The position numbers and the translations under genes were made by a program. A stretch of DNA of 34,499 nt from Desulfobacteraceae bacterium. Its GTDB lineage: Bacteria; Desulfobacterota; Syntrophobacteria; Syntrophobacterales; Syntrophobacteraceae. Numbering within the stretch: position 1 is the first letter of the stretch; every line of letters starts with the position of its first letter. The DNA lies in NCBI GenBank assembly GCA_021372055.1, contig JAJFVB010000002.1:1-34499 (forward strand), written 5' to 3'. This document shows positions 23,215 through 30,536 of the stretch, one piece after another. The notes under the pieces were generated by a model. It did not search any database. It saw nothing but the letters and a program-made list of their open reading frames with translations, and was not told where the DNA came from.

Positions 23215-25505
23215 CAATGCTTCTCCGGCATGAAGGAGGAGGCAAACTCACGCGCACGCACCGTTCTGGCGCATTCGGGGCAGAGTTCGCGCACGACTTC
23301 CTTTCCCATGGACTTATCGCTGCTTGCAACGACAAACTCGAGGTATCTGGGCGTGACGAACGGTTCTCCGCAGGACGCGCATCGAATGGTTTCCATCCGG
23401 TTCAGCACGGTCCCGCACAGGCTCAGTTCCCGGTAACCGCCGGCCTGCCGGATCTCCATTGCACCGGTGGGACAGGCCAGCGTGCATGATCCGCAGCAGA
23501 TGCAGCGGCTCGCGGGTCTTTCATAATCGTAGAGCATCTGCTCATGCGGGCCGACGGTCCGGAACGAAAGCGCCTCGATTTGCATCTGCTCCCGGCAGAC
23601 ACGCTCGCAGGCGCCGCATCGTATGCAGACATCGCATCGCAGGCACCGGCCGGCCTCGTGCCTGGCCTCTTCTTCCGAGTACGGCAGTTCCACGGGTCCG
23701 AAATTCCGCGCCCGGACACGGGCCTCCTCGAGGCGCATCGGAACGCGCTGGAGCCGGGCTTTTTCGGCGGCCGGGATGGAAGCAAACTCCCGCGGCCTTC
23801 TCTTTCGATTCATAAAAAGAGGCGCAAAACCCAGCCCATCGGACAGGTAGTGGTCGATATCGATCGATGCCTGCTTGCCCGCTGCGATCGCCTGAACGAC
23901 AGTGGCGGGACCTGTGACCGCGTCCCCTCCCGCAAAGATATCGGGCGCTTTGGTAGCGGCATGAGGCGCCTGGGTGAGGACGAGATTGCGGCGGCTCACC
24001 GCAAAGGGGATTTGCCCGCCAAAAGAGGAAAGGTCGGGCTGCTGCCCGATTGCCGCGATGACCGCGTCGGCCTCGATCCGGAAATTGCTGCCCTCGACCG
24101 CGACGGGCCTCCTGCGGCCGCTGGCATCCGGCTCTCCGAGTTCGGCCCGGAGACATTCGAGATACCGCACCCGGCCGGATTCCCCTCCGATGCCGAACGG
24201 CACGGTCAGAAAATGAAACTCCACGCCCTCCTCGATTGCCTCCGCGATCTCCTGGGGATTGGCCGGCATTTCCGCCCTCGTTCTGCGGTAGGCCAGGTGG
24301 ACTTCGCGAACGCCCAGCCGAAGGCAAGTACGGGCCGCGTCCATCGCCGAATTGCCCCCGCCGACCACTACGACGCGGTCCCCCGGCCGCTGCTTCCGGC
24401 CCGAATTGATCTCCCGAAGGAACGTGATGGCATCAAAGACGGGCGTGAAATCATCCTCGCCCTTGACCCCGAGCCTGAACCCGCTGTGAGCGCCGATCGC
24501 AAGGAAAAAGGCTCTGTAGCCCTCCCGGCGGAGCGCATCCAGGGTGACGTCCCGTCCCACGGTTGTGCCGGTTTTTATCTCCACGCCCAGCGAGCGCATC
24601 GTTTCGATTTCCCGCTTCACAATGTCTCGCGGCAACCGGTATTCCGGGATTCCGTAGAACAGCAGTCCCCCGGGATTCGGAAGGGCCTCGAAGATGGTGA
24701 CGGAATATCCCTTTGCGGCGAGGTAATAGGCGCAGGAGAGTCCCGCCGGACCGGACCCGATCACTCCAACCTTGCGGCCGTTTGGTTCGGCAACGGTCAC
24801 GGCGGGTCCGAATGCCGAGTCCCCCAGGGCGCGTTCGGCCACGAAGGCCTTCAAATAACGGATGTTTACCGGATCGTCGAGATTTGCGCGGACGCAGACC
24901 TTCTCGCAGGGGTGCGGGCATATCAGGCCGCATACCCAGGGGAAGGGATTGTCCTCGCGGATAAGCTCGAGCGCTTCCCGGTACCGTCCCCGCTGTGTCA
25001 GGGCAAGGTAGCCCGGGATGTCGATTCCCGCCGGGCAGGCGTTTTGACAGGGAGCGGGACGCAACCTCTTGCACACTCCCGCGGGACAGTTCCCGGCAAG
25101 GACGTGCGCGTCGTATTCGGACCGGAAAAACCGGAGCGAGGAAACAAGGGGCTCCAGGATGGCCGCCACGGCAGAACAGTGATTCCGGGCACTTGCCTCG
25201 TCCGCAAGCTCCGAGAGACGCTCGACGCTCCCCGGTTCGGCATCGCCGCGCACCATGGCAGACAGCAGTTTTTCCGCGATTGCGAGATCCACGCGGCAGT
25301 TGCCGCACAAGCCGTCTTTCCCGGAAAGGGCCAGCGAGATTTCCCCGAGCACTTCCGAAACGATACAGGAGTCCGCATCGAGAACGTCACCGGAATCGCC
25401 GGACCAGGCGAAACCGGATTCCGCGACCTCAGGAGGCACTATCGGGCCGGAGGGCTTTCGAACCCATACCGCCTTCGCCCCATTTCCACTCTTTTCCGTT
25501 GCCAT
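23214..25505 (-). CDS. FAD/Fe-S oxidoreductase: NuoF-like cluster domain plus GltD-like domain plus ferredoxin clusters
   Basis: A 763-residue soluble electron-transfer subunit. Order: a NuoF C-terminal-like Fe-S region (about 45-145; C67, C70, C110, with FFRSEYDAHV and CPAGVC); a Fer4_20/GltD-type region (148-225, cysteines 153, 157, 196, 200, 204); an FAD fold with GSGPAG at 250-255; an NAD(P) fold with GGGNSA at 382-387; two ferredoxin clusters (CDVCIRCGACERVC and CICCGSCTLACP, about 624-680); and a zinc-ribbon-like tail (C709, C712, C742, C745). The third Cys of the NuoF cluster motif is Asp73. The ATG at 25505 has GGAAG eight bases upstream. It probably passes electrons between NAD(P)H and the molybdopterin subunit. 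Confidence 0.85.
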   Translation of the reverse strand: MATEKSGNGAKAVWVRKPSGPIVPPEVAESGFAWSGDSGDVLDADSCIVSEVLGEISLALSGKDGLCGNCRVDLAIAEKLLSAMVRGDAEPGSVERLSELADEASARNHCSAVAAILEPLVSSLRFFRSEYDAHVLAGNCPAGVCKRLRPAPCQNACPAGIDIPGYLALTQRGRYREALELIREDNPFPWVCGLICPHPCEKVCVRANLDDPVNIRYLKAFVAERALGDSAFGPAVTVAEPNGRKVGVIGSGPAGLSCAYYLAAKGYSVTIFEALPNPGGLLFYGIPEYRLPRDIVKREIETMRSLGVEIKTGTTVGRDVTLDALRREGYRAFFLAIGAHSGFRLGVKGEDDFTPVFDAITFLREINSGRKQRPGDRVVVVGGGNSAMDAARTCLRLGVREVHLAYRRTRAEMPANPQEIAEAIEEGVEFHFLTVPFGIGGESGRVRYLECLRAELGEPDASGRRRPVAVEGSNFRIEADAVIAAIGQQPDLSSFGGQIPFAVSRRNLVLTQAPHAATKAPDIFAGGDAVTGPATVVQAIAAGKQASIDIDHYLSDGLGFAPLFMNRKRRPREFASIPAAEKARLQRVPMRLEEARVRARNFGPVELPYSEEEARHEAGRCLRCDVCIRCGACERVCREQMQIEALSFRTVGPHEQMLYDYERPASRCICCGSCTLACPTGAMEIRQAGGYRELSLCGTVLNRMETIRCASCGEPFVTPRYLEFVVASSDKSMGKEVVRELCPECARTVRAREFASSFMPEKH

Positions 25506-25576
25506 TTTTTCGCTTCCGCCTGATTGCATCTTCTGGATTTGCGTTCCGGCCGCAAGACAAGGCCGGACGGGAATTC

Positions 25577-26080
25577 TCAGCCTTCGACGCCCATGCTGCG
25601 GGCGTATCGCTCCCGCCGGATATTCTCGATCTCGTCGGCTTTTCCGAAGTGCAGGCAATGGGTGACGCACTTGGTCACGCAGGCGGGCTTGAGGCCCTTG
25701 TCGACACGTTCCATGCAGTAGTTGCACTTGACGACCTTGCCCGTTTTTTCATTCCATTGAGGCGCGCCCCAGGGGCAGGCGGTCATGCAGCTCTTGCAGC
25801 CGACGCACAGAGAGGCGTCAACGTATACGATGCCGTCCGACGGCCTCTTCCGCATGGCACTGGTGGGACAAACGGACACGCACCAGGGTTCTTCGCAATG
25901 GAAGCAGGGCATGAAGACAAAAGAGATCTTGGGTATTCCGTCCACGTCCTTGGGACCGACCTGAACAATTTTAGACAATCTCGGCCCGACGGGGACTCCC
26001 TGGTACGCCTTGCAATGCACTTCGCACCCCAGGCAACCGATACATTTCTTCTGATCCTGGAACAGATAGAACTGACTCAT
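25577..26080 (-). CDS. Four-cluster ferredoxin subunit (PsrB/DmsB type)
   Basis: A 167-residue electron-transfer subunit with four [4Fe-4S] motifs: cysteines 13/16/19/23, 59/62/67/71, 92/95/98/102 and 119/122/134/138. This is the DmsB/PsrB/NrfC-like layout that accompanies molybdopterin catalytic subunits. I use the ATG at 26080 (MSQFYLFQD), which has GGAGA six bases upstream, rather than an upstream in-frame start. There is no membrane tail or signal peptide. It lies 71 nt after the molybdopterin gene and 71 nt before the flavoprotein gene, so it should wire the two together. Confidence 0.9.
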   Translation of the reverse strand: MSQFYLFQDQKKCIGCLGCEVHCKAYQGVPVGPRLSKIVQVGPKDVDGIPKISFVFMPCFHCEEPWCVSVCPTSAMRKRPSDGIVYVDASLCVGCKSCMTACPWGAPQWNEKTGKVVKCNYCMERVDKGLKPACVTKCVTHCLHFGKADEIENIRRERYARSMGVEG

Positions 26081-26151
26081 CGTTTTCTCCGCAAAACCGC
26101 TGATATCTTTTCCGCGCACACTTTGCAATATCGCCGGACGTCCTTCCGCCG

Positions 26152-28239
26152 CTAGGCGGCGGGCCGGACGCTTACCATGGTGCTGTCGTATACGGGGCTT
26201 CCACCCACCTTATCCGAGATGTTTTCCAGGAGCGCCGCGTCACTGACGCCTCGGGCATTGGCGCGCGTCTGCACGGGAACCGTTTTCCCGAAGCCGTGCA
26301 GCATGAAAACAGCCTCCGGATGAATGAAGTCGGTCACTTTGGCCTTGAGCTGTCCCGAACCGACGGGAGAGACTATCTCCACCCGGGCGCCGTCAAGGAT
26401 TCCAAGTTTTTCGGCACGGGCCGTGTTTATCCATAGCACATTTTCGGGAACCAGTTCGCTGAGGTACATGTTGTTCTGCGTCGAGACATGGGTGTGAGGC
26501 GCGCTCCTGCCGATAAGCAGCTTGAAGCGGTTCCCTTCCGGGCGCGGCACCGGGACATAGGGCGGGAAGGAAGGGAACCCGGACTTTTCGAGAAGCGAGC
26601 TCACAAACTCAATCCTGCCGGAAGGCGTCTTGAGCTTCAAGCCGTCTTTTCTGTCCCACCAGATGGGTTTTTCCGAAAGCTGTACGAACCCGGTCTTGTC
26701 GAAATCCTCCACGGCGACTCCGGTGCCTTCCAGCTGAAACTTCCAGATGTCCTCGATGCTCTCGTAGGGAAGGGACTTGCCCGTTCCGAGCTTCGAGGCC
26801 AGCTCCTTGAGGATGAGCCATCCCGGTTTCGTATCGTAGATCGGCGATACGGCGGGTTTCCGGATGTAGAGCTGGGGCTTGAGACCCGATGCGGCCTGAA
26901 TGGAATCGCCTCTTTCGAGGTAAACGGATTCCGGGAGCACGACGTCGGACTGCCAGGCAATTTCGCTGAAGTTGATGTCGATTGTGACAATCAGGTCGAG
27001 TTTTTCGAAGGCTTTCAGCGTTGCCCGGGTGTCCGGAATGGACTGGAGAGGCTCGAAGCGGTTAACGATGAATGCTTTTACCGGATACGGGTCTTCATTG
27101 AGGATGGCTTCGGCAAGCGCCTGCGGATTCCCGTTCGCGGAATCGGCAATGGGGAACTTCGCAAGACCCGATCCGTCGAAGCGGGGTTCGGTGATCTTCG
27201 GAAACTCGAGTTCCGTATACTTGCGCAGGTCTTTGCGACCGGCAGCCGCCATGCCTTTTTTGAAAAACAGTCCGCCCTTTGCCTCGATGCTTCCCATGAG
27301 CGCATTGAGAATGATGATCGAGCGCCGGAAATAGATCTCGTCTTCGTGGTGAGTTCCCCGGTAGCCGTAGTGGAAAACCACGGAAGGCTTTTTCGCGGAC
27401 ATTTCCCGCGCAAGGGTCACGATCTCTCCCGCCGGGATGCCCGTTTCCGCCTCCGCCCACCCGGGCGTGCAGGGTTCGACAAAGGCCTGGAGCTCGGGCA
27501 AGCCCAGCACCCAGCGTTGGACAAAACTCTCGTCGTAGAGTTTTTCTTTTATTATCACGTGCATCAGCGCATAGTTGAGGGCGATGTCCGTCCCCGGACG
27601 TATCATCCAGTAGCGGTCCGCTTTTGAAGCGGTGATCGTGGCGCGCGGATCGATATAGGTGAGCTTGGCCCCCTTTTCCATCGCGGAGAGCAAATTGTTG
27701 ATGGGTTTGATCTCCAGGGACTCAAAAATATTGCGGCCGTAGAGCACTATGTGGCGCGTGTTGGCGTAGTCCACTCCGAACTGGGTGTCGTTGAGGCCCG
27801 TGAGGGTCCGGAAGGCGGTATTGACGGACCCCTTGCAGAGCGCGTCGTGCGTGAAGTGGTTCGGCGATCCGAGCGCCTTCATGAAGGCTTTGCTGATATG
27901 GGTGTTGAGATTCGTGCGTTCGCCGAAAATAACGCTCCTTGCGCCGTGCTTCGCGATAATTTCCTTCAACCGACCGGCAACGAAATCAAGCGCTTCGTCC
28001 CAGGACGCGCGCTTCCATTGGCCGGAGCCGCGCGGCCCCGTGCGGATCACCGGATAACGAAGCCTTTCCGTATCCTCCAGCAAAGCCGTTCCGGCGGAAC
28101 CTTTCGCGCAAAGCGCTCCTTCTATTCCGGGAACGTGCGGGTTCCCCTCTATCCATCGCACCCGGTTCTCCCCGGTTTCCACCCGGATCGGGCAACGGAC
28201 GGTACACATGAAACACAGACTAAAGACTTCGTTGGACAT
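26152..28239 (-). CDS. Molybdopterin oxidoreductase catalytic subunit (Cys-ligand type, PsrA/PhsA-like)
   Basis: A 695-residue DMSO-reductase family protein. The N-terminal [4Fe-4S] motif is C9-x2-C12-x3-C16-x27-C44. The likely Mo/W ligand is Cys135 in THDALCKGSVN; it is not followed by His, so formate dehydrogenase is unlikely. Cofactor-binding stretches include YGRNIFESLEIKP, TYIDPRATITASKADRYWMI and SDVVLPESVYLERGD; the C-terminal dinucleotide-binding domain starts near 555. There is no Tat signal, so it acts in the cytoplasm, unlike polysulfide and thiosulfate reductases of similar sequence. First gene of a three-gene operon with its own sigma-70 promoter. Substrate unknown; sulfur compounds or an organic oxidant are possible. 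Confidence 0.88.
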   Translation of the reverse strand: MSNEVFSLCFMCTVRCPIRVETGENRVRWIEGNPHVPGIEGALCAKGSAGTALLEDTERLRYPVIRTGPRGSGQWKRASWDEALDFVAGRLKEIIAKHGARSVIFGERTNLNTHISKAFMKALGSPNHFTHDALCKGSVNTAFRTLTGLNDTQFGVDYANTRHIVLYGRNIFESLEIKPINNLLSAMEKGAKLTYIDPRATITASKADRYWMIRPGTDIALNYALMHVIIKEKLYDESFVQRWVLGLPELQAFVEPCTPGWAEAETGIPAGEIVTLAREMSAKKPSVVFHYGYRGTHHEDEIYFRRSIIILNALMGSIEAKGGLFFKKGMAAAGRKDLRKYTELEFPKITEPRFDGSGLAKFPIADSANGNPQALAEAILNEDPYPVKAFIVNRFEPLQSIPDTRATLKAFEKLDLIVTIDINFSEIAWQSDVVLPESVYLERGDSIQAASGLKPQLYIRKPAVSPIYDTKPGWLILKELASKLGTGKSLPYESIEDIWKFQLEGTGVAVEDFDKTGFVQLSEKPIWWDRKDGLKLKTPSGRIEFVSSLLEKSGFPSFPPYVPVPRPEGNRFKLLIGRSAPHTHVSTQNNMYLSELVPENVLWINTARAEKLGILDGARVEIVSPVGSGQLKAKVTDFIHPEAVFMLHGFGKTVPVQTRANARGVSDAALLENISDKVGGSPVYDSTMVSVRPAA

Positions 28240-28433
28240 GGGTCACCTCGGCAAATCGCGTCGCTATTGTTTCTCAGCCCGTGACTTCCTTGCGTGGTTT
28301 CTTTCGGGCACTCTCGCGCTCTTTCAGATTTGTGACATCCTAACGGGTAGGCGTCTTCAACCGCATTCGAATAAACCTGCTGCGGGCAGGCTGCAGGAAG
28401 TGATGCGCGGTTCCGGCGGATGCCGCAGCCATC

Positions 28434-28462
28434 GCTATAGAATTAACTCTCGGCAATGTCAA
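28434..28462 (-). promoter_or_regulatory. Sigma-70 promoter of the molybdopterin oxidoreductase operon
   Basis: On the minus strand TTGACA-N17-TATAGC: a perfect -35, ideal spacer and four of six bases in the -10. The leader to the ATG at 28239 would be about 190 nt. I see no clear attenuator or molybdenum-cofactor motif in it. Confidence 0.7.
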
Positions 28463-28556
28463 AAGCAAGCGTGGGCAATCTCTCCCCGGTTTGGCGGATG
28501 GAACGGAGCCCGTTCGGCCGGAGTTGCGGTCTTGCCGCCAAAGGGACATCGCCCGA

Positions 28557-28586
28557 TTGACACTATGCTTCGGTTTTGATTACAAT
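28557..28586 (+). promoter_or_regulatory. Sigma-70 promoter reading into the repeat and fmdB
   Basis: TTGACA-N18-TACAAT: a perfect -35 and five of six bases in the -10. The -10 ends three bases before the terminal inverted repeat of copy D, so the transcript would begin inside the repeat and carry it as its leader before fmdB. Confidence 0.6.
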
Positions 28587-28588
28587 TC

Positions 28589-28789
28589 ATACTAACTTGC
28601 GTTCAAGATAGAACTAATGGAAAAGAGCGGGGGAAATGATTTCCCCCGCGCCCCCACAGGTTCGGCCTTACGCGCATGCGCGGCACGCCGCAAGCCCCGA
28701 AATGAGCAGCGCAGCTGCGTGTGGGGTGTGGGGAGCAGGCTCCCCACGATTTGAAAGCCTAGTATCATCTTGAACGCTCATTGGTATCA
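28589..28789 (+). repeat. Dispersed palindromic repeat, copy D (complete, MITE-like)
   Basis: About 200 bp bounded by terminal inverted repeats: the left end has ATACTAACTTGCGTTCAAGAT and the right end, read on the minus strand, has ATACCAATGAGCGTTCAAGAT. Inside are the GCGGGGGAAATGATTTCCCCC hairpin, the palindrome GCGCATGCGC, the conserved AAATGAGCAGCGCAGCTGCG and the hairpin GTGGGGAGC-AG-GCTCCCCAC. No transposase reading frame fits, so it would need a helper in trans if it is mobile. It is the reference copy for the family in this window. Confidence 0.85.
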
Positions 28790-28828
28790 GGCGTTCCAAA
28801 TTCCGGTATCCACGAAGAGGAGATCACA

Positions 28829-29080
28829 GTGCCGATTTACGAATTCAGGTGCGTCCAGTGCGGCAACATCCAGGAAATAATCGTTGCCAATTCCGGTCAG
28901 GAAATCGAGATGAAGTGCAGGGGATGCGGCGCGGAAGACCTTGAAAGAATCCTCAGTAGCACCAACTATGCCATGGGATCGTCGAGTTCCTCCAAAAGCT
29001 CGGGCCCTTCGGCGACCACCCGCTCGTGCGGACCGGGCCAGTCATGCACTTCCATAGAATTGCCGGGCCATACGAAATAG
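28829..29080 (+). CDS. FmdB-family zinc ribbon protein
   Basis: An 83-residue small regulatory-type protein. It starts at GTG 28829 (M/VPIYEFRC), with AGAGGAG about six bases upstream. The FmdB zinc ribbon has C-x2-C at 8-11 (CVQCGN) and CRGCGAEDLERIL further on, then a Ser-rich linker and a C-terminal SCGPGQSC pair. FmdB was first linked to formamidase expression but the family is broad and its role here is unknown. It is transcribed behind repeat copy D and is convergent with the DUF1992 gene. Confidence 0.88.
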   Translation: MPIYEFRCVQCGNIQEIIVANSGQEIEMKCRGCGAEDLERILSSTNYAMGSSSSSKSSGPSATTRSCGPGQSCTSIELPGHTK

Positions 29081-29144
29081 GGTCGCTTTCGAAGCGGCCG
29101 GGACCGGACCAGGCAAGACCCTGCGGTTCGAAGCCGGCGGAGCC

Positions 29145-29540
29145 TCAGTCCTTCTTCCCGCCCGTCCCCATCTTGTCGACGATTTTGTCGAAGTAGTGCT
29201 GATTCTTTTCCAGGGAAAGAGTACTATTGCGGGTCATGTTGAGCTTCATAATCAGGTAATTGAGCTTCTTTATCTGCCGGTATTTCTCTTTTGTGTCCTT
29301 GACGTCCGCAAGCATTTCCTCAACCGTGAGTATTTCTTTCCTCAGGGTGAGTTCGGGTGGAAGCACATCGGCGTTCTTGAGAATTTTGTAGGCAAGGCGA
29401 ATATCCTGGGGCAGATGACGGTCGTCCTCGAGCGCAAGCGGTTTTCCCTTCCCGGGAAGATCGTCAAACTCGCCGTTGTCCATGGCTTCCCGAATTTTCT
29501 GTTCCGCAATTTTGTCAAATACCGCGAATATATTGGCCAT
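29145..29540 (-). CDS. DUF1992 (DnaJ subfamily C member 28-like) protein
   Basis: A 131-residue protein of the DUF1992 family. The conserved core is at the N-terminus: FDKIAEQKIREAMDNGEFDD, LPGKGKPLALEDD and LAYKILKNADVLPPEL, followed by a helical C-terminal half (about 64-125). I use the ATG at 29540 (MANIFAVF), which has GGAAG six bases upstream. There is no signal peptide or membrane segment. Biochemical function of the family is not established. Single gene, divergent from the next plus-strand gene across about 87 nt. Confidence 0.88.
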   Translation of the reverse strand: MANIFAVFDKIAEQKIREAMDNGEFDDLPGKGKPLALEDDRHLPQDIRLAYKILKNADVLPPELTLRKEILTVEEMLADVKDTKEKYRQIKKLNYLIMKLNMTRNSTLSLEKNQHYFDKIVDKMGTGGKKD

Positions 29541-29627
29541 ACAGTCTTCCAAAGCACGAGGGGTTCACGTTCTTTCCGGCTAATCTGAGGCCATTGTAAC
29601 ATATGATTCTTACAGGACAAATGAAAG

Positions 29628-30359
29628 ATGCCCGACAATAATCCCTCATCGGCTTTCCCCGATATTTTCCCGCCGCGCGAAATACGCATCCTCGGCGCCG
29701 GACGGTTCGGACGCATCGCGGCAGCCCGGCTGCAACCCCGTTTTCCCACCACCCCGATATTCATAACGGACCGGGATTCGCGGAAAGCCGCCGAAACGGC
29801 GACTGAATTCGGAATTTTATCGGAAGCGGGGGATGCGGTGGAAGACTTCTGCAATGCCCGCTTGCCGGAGGATACCTGGGTTGTGCCGGCCGTTCCGGTG
29901 CATCTCGGGTTTGAATGGCTTTTCACCCGGCTCAGCCGATCGAGAGCGGCGGAAAGGCTGGCGGTTCCCGGCGAGGTTGACGCAATGGTTCCGAACCCCA
30001 TCAGGTCCCCTTCGGGAACACTCTACGCGAGCTATGCGACCTTTATCTGTCCGGACCACTGCAAAGAGCCCGAGGCGATTTGCACGCACACCGGCAAGGC
30101 GCGATCGGGGAATCTCTTCGAAACTTTCGGGCGCATAAGGCTGCCGGAATTTGAAGTGGCGGTGTTGCGGAGCTGGCAGCTGGCTCCCGGGGTTGGAGGC
30201 TACCCGGTGAGGAGCCTGAACGCTCTTTTTTCGCTGATTTCATCCGTGCAGGGCCGGTATCTTGTCGCCACCTCATGCCGGTGTCACGGCGTGATGGACG
30301 GCCTTCGGTGGCGCGAAGGCGCAGAAGACCGACTCCGGGGAAACGGCTCGCCAGCCTGA
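29628..30359 (+). CDS. Rossmann-fold protein with C-terminal Cys/His cluster, unrecognised
   Basis: A 243-residue protein. Residues 18-50 form a TrkA-N/dehydrogenase-like nucleotide fold: IRILGAGRFGRIAAARL, then FITDRDSRKA. A second part carries C141-x3-C145-x6-C152 (ICPDHCKEPEAICTHTGK) and SCRCHGVMDGLRW with C217, C219, H220, which could bind a metal or Fe-S cluster. Between them is a WQLAPGVGGYPV stretch. I do not recognise a named family. The ATG at 29628 has GAAAG four bases upstream. A 9-bp GCCTGAGGG/CCCTCAGGC hairpin begins in its last codons (30354-30379), and a repeat copy follows. Confidence 0.7.
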   Translation: MPDNNPSSAFPDIFPPREIRILGAGRFGRIAAARLQPRFPTTPIFITDRDSRKAAETATEFGILSEAGDAVEDFCNARLPEDTWVVPAVPVHLGFEWLFTRLSRSRAAERLAVPGEVDAMVPNPIRSPSGTLYASYATFICPDHCKEPEAICTHTGKARSGNLFETFGRIRLPEFEVAVLRSWQLAPGVGGYPVRSLNALFSLISSVQGRYLVATSCRCHGVMDGLRWREGAEDRLRGNGSPA

Positions 30360-30379
30360 GGGAACTCCCACCCTCAGGC
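30354..30379 (+). terminator. Hairpin at the end of the Rossmann-fold gene
   Basis: Perfect nine-base-pair inverted repeat GCCTGAGGG-N8-CCCTCAGGC. There is no T-run directly after it, so it may act as a stabilising 3' hairpin rather than an intrinsic terminator. Confidence 0.4.
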
Positions 30380-30404
30380 CGGTCGATCCCGGCTTCTTCT
30401 TCGA

Positions 30405-30468
30405 AAAGCGCGGGGGAACCATTCCCCCGCACATTGGTGTTTGTCAACTTGAACGCAATTTGGTGTCA
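30405..30468 (-). repeat. Dispersed palindromic repeat, copy E (end fragment)
   Basis: On the minus strand it reads TGACACCAAATTGCGTTCAA, a short spacer, then the perfect hairpin GCGGGGGAA/TTCCCCCGC (30410-30430). This is one terminal repeat and one hairpin of the element; the second half is absent. It lies between the Rossmann-fold gene and the MFS gene. Confidence 0.75.
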
Positions 30469-30536
30469 GGCCGTTCTCGTTTCAGGCCCCCCGTCTTTTG
30501 GGAGGGCCGCCGCAATTCATCCGGTGGGGTCCAACG

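Noticed and set aside
23544..25523. 659-codon open frame opposite the flavoprotein gene
   Set aside because: Its product has no recognisable domains, while the minus strand carries FAD, NAD(P) and Fe-S motifs throughout.
25506..25727. Longer start of the flavoprotein gene
   Set aside because: It would overlap the ferredoxin gene and adds non-family sequence; the ATG at 25505 has a ribosome site.
26152..28239. Formate dehydrogenase as identity of the molybdopterin subunit
   Set aside because: The candidate metal ligand is Cys followed by Lys (LCKG); formate dehydrogenases have Cys or Sec followed by His.
28208..28579. Plus-strand open frame in the gap before fmdB
   Set aside because: It starts inside the opposite gene, crosses a good minus-strand promoter and encodes no recognisable protein.
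28781..28789. TTGGTATCA at the repeat end equals the -24 region of the flgD and fliK promoters, hinting that repeats create sigma-54 promoters
   Set aside because: Only nine bases are shared, the rest of the repeat is absent at those promoters and the motif follows from the -24 consensus; probably chance.
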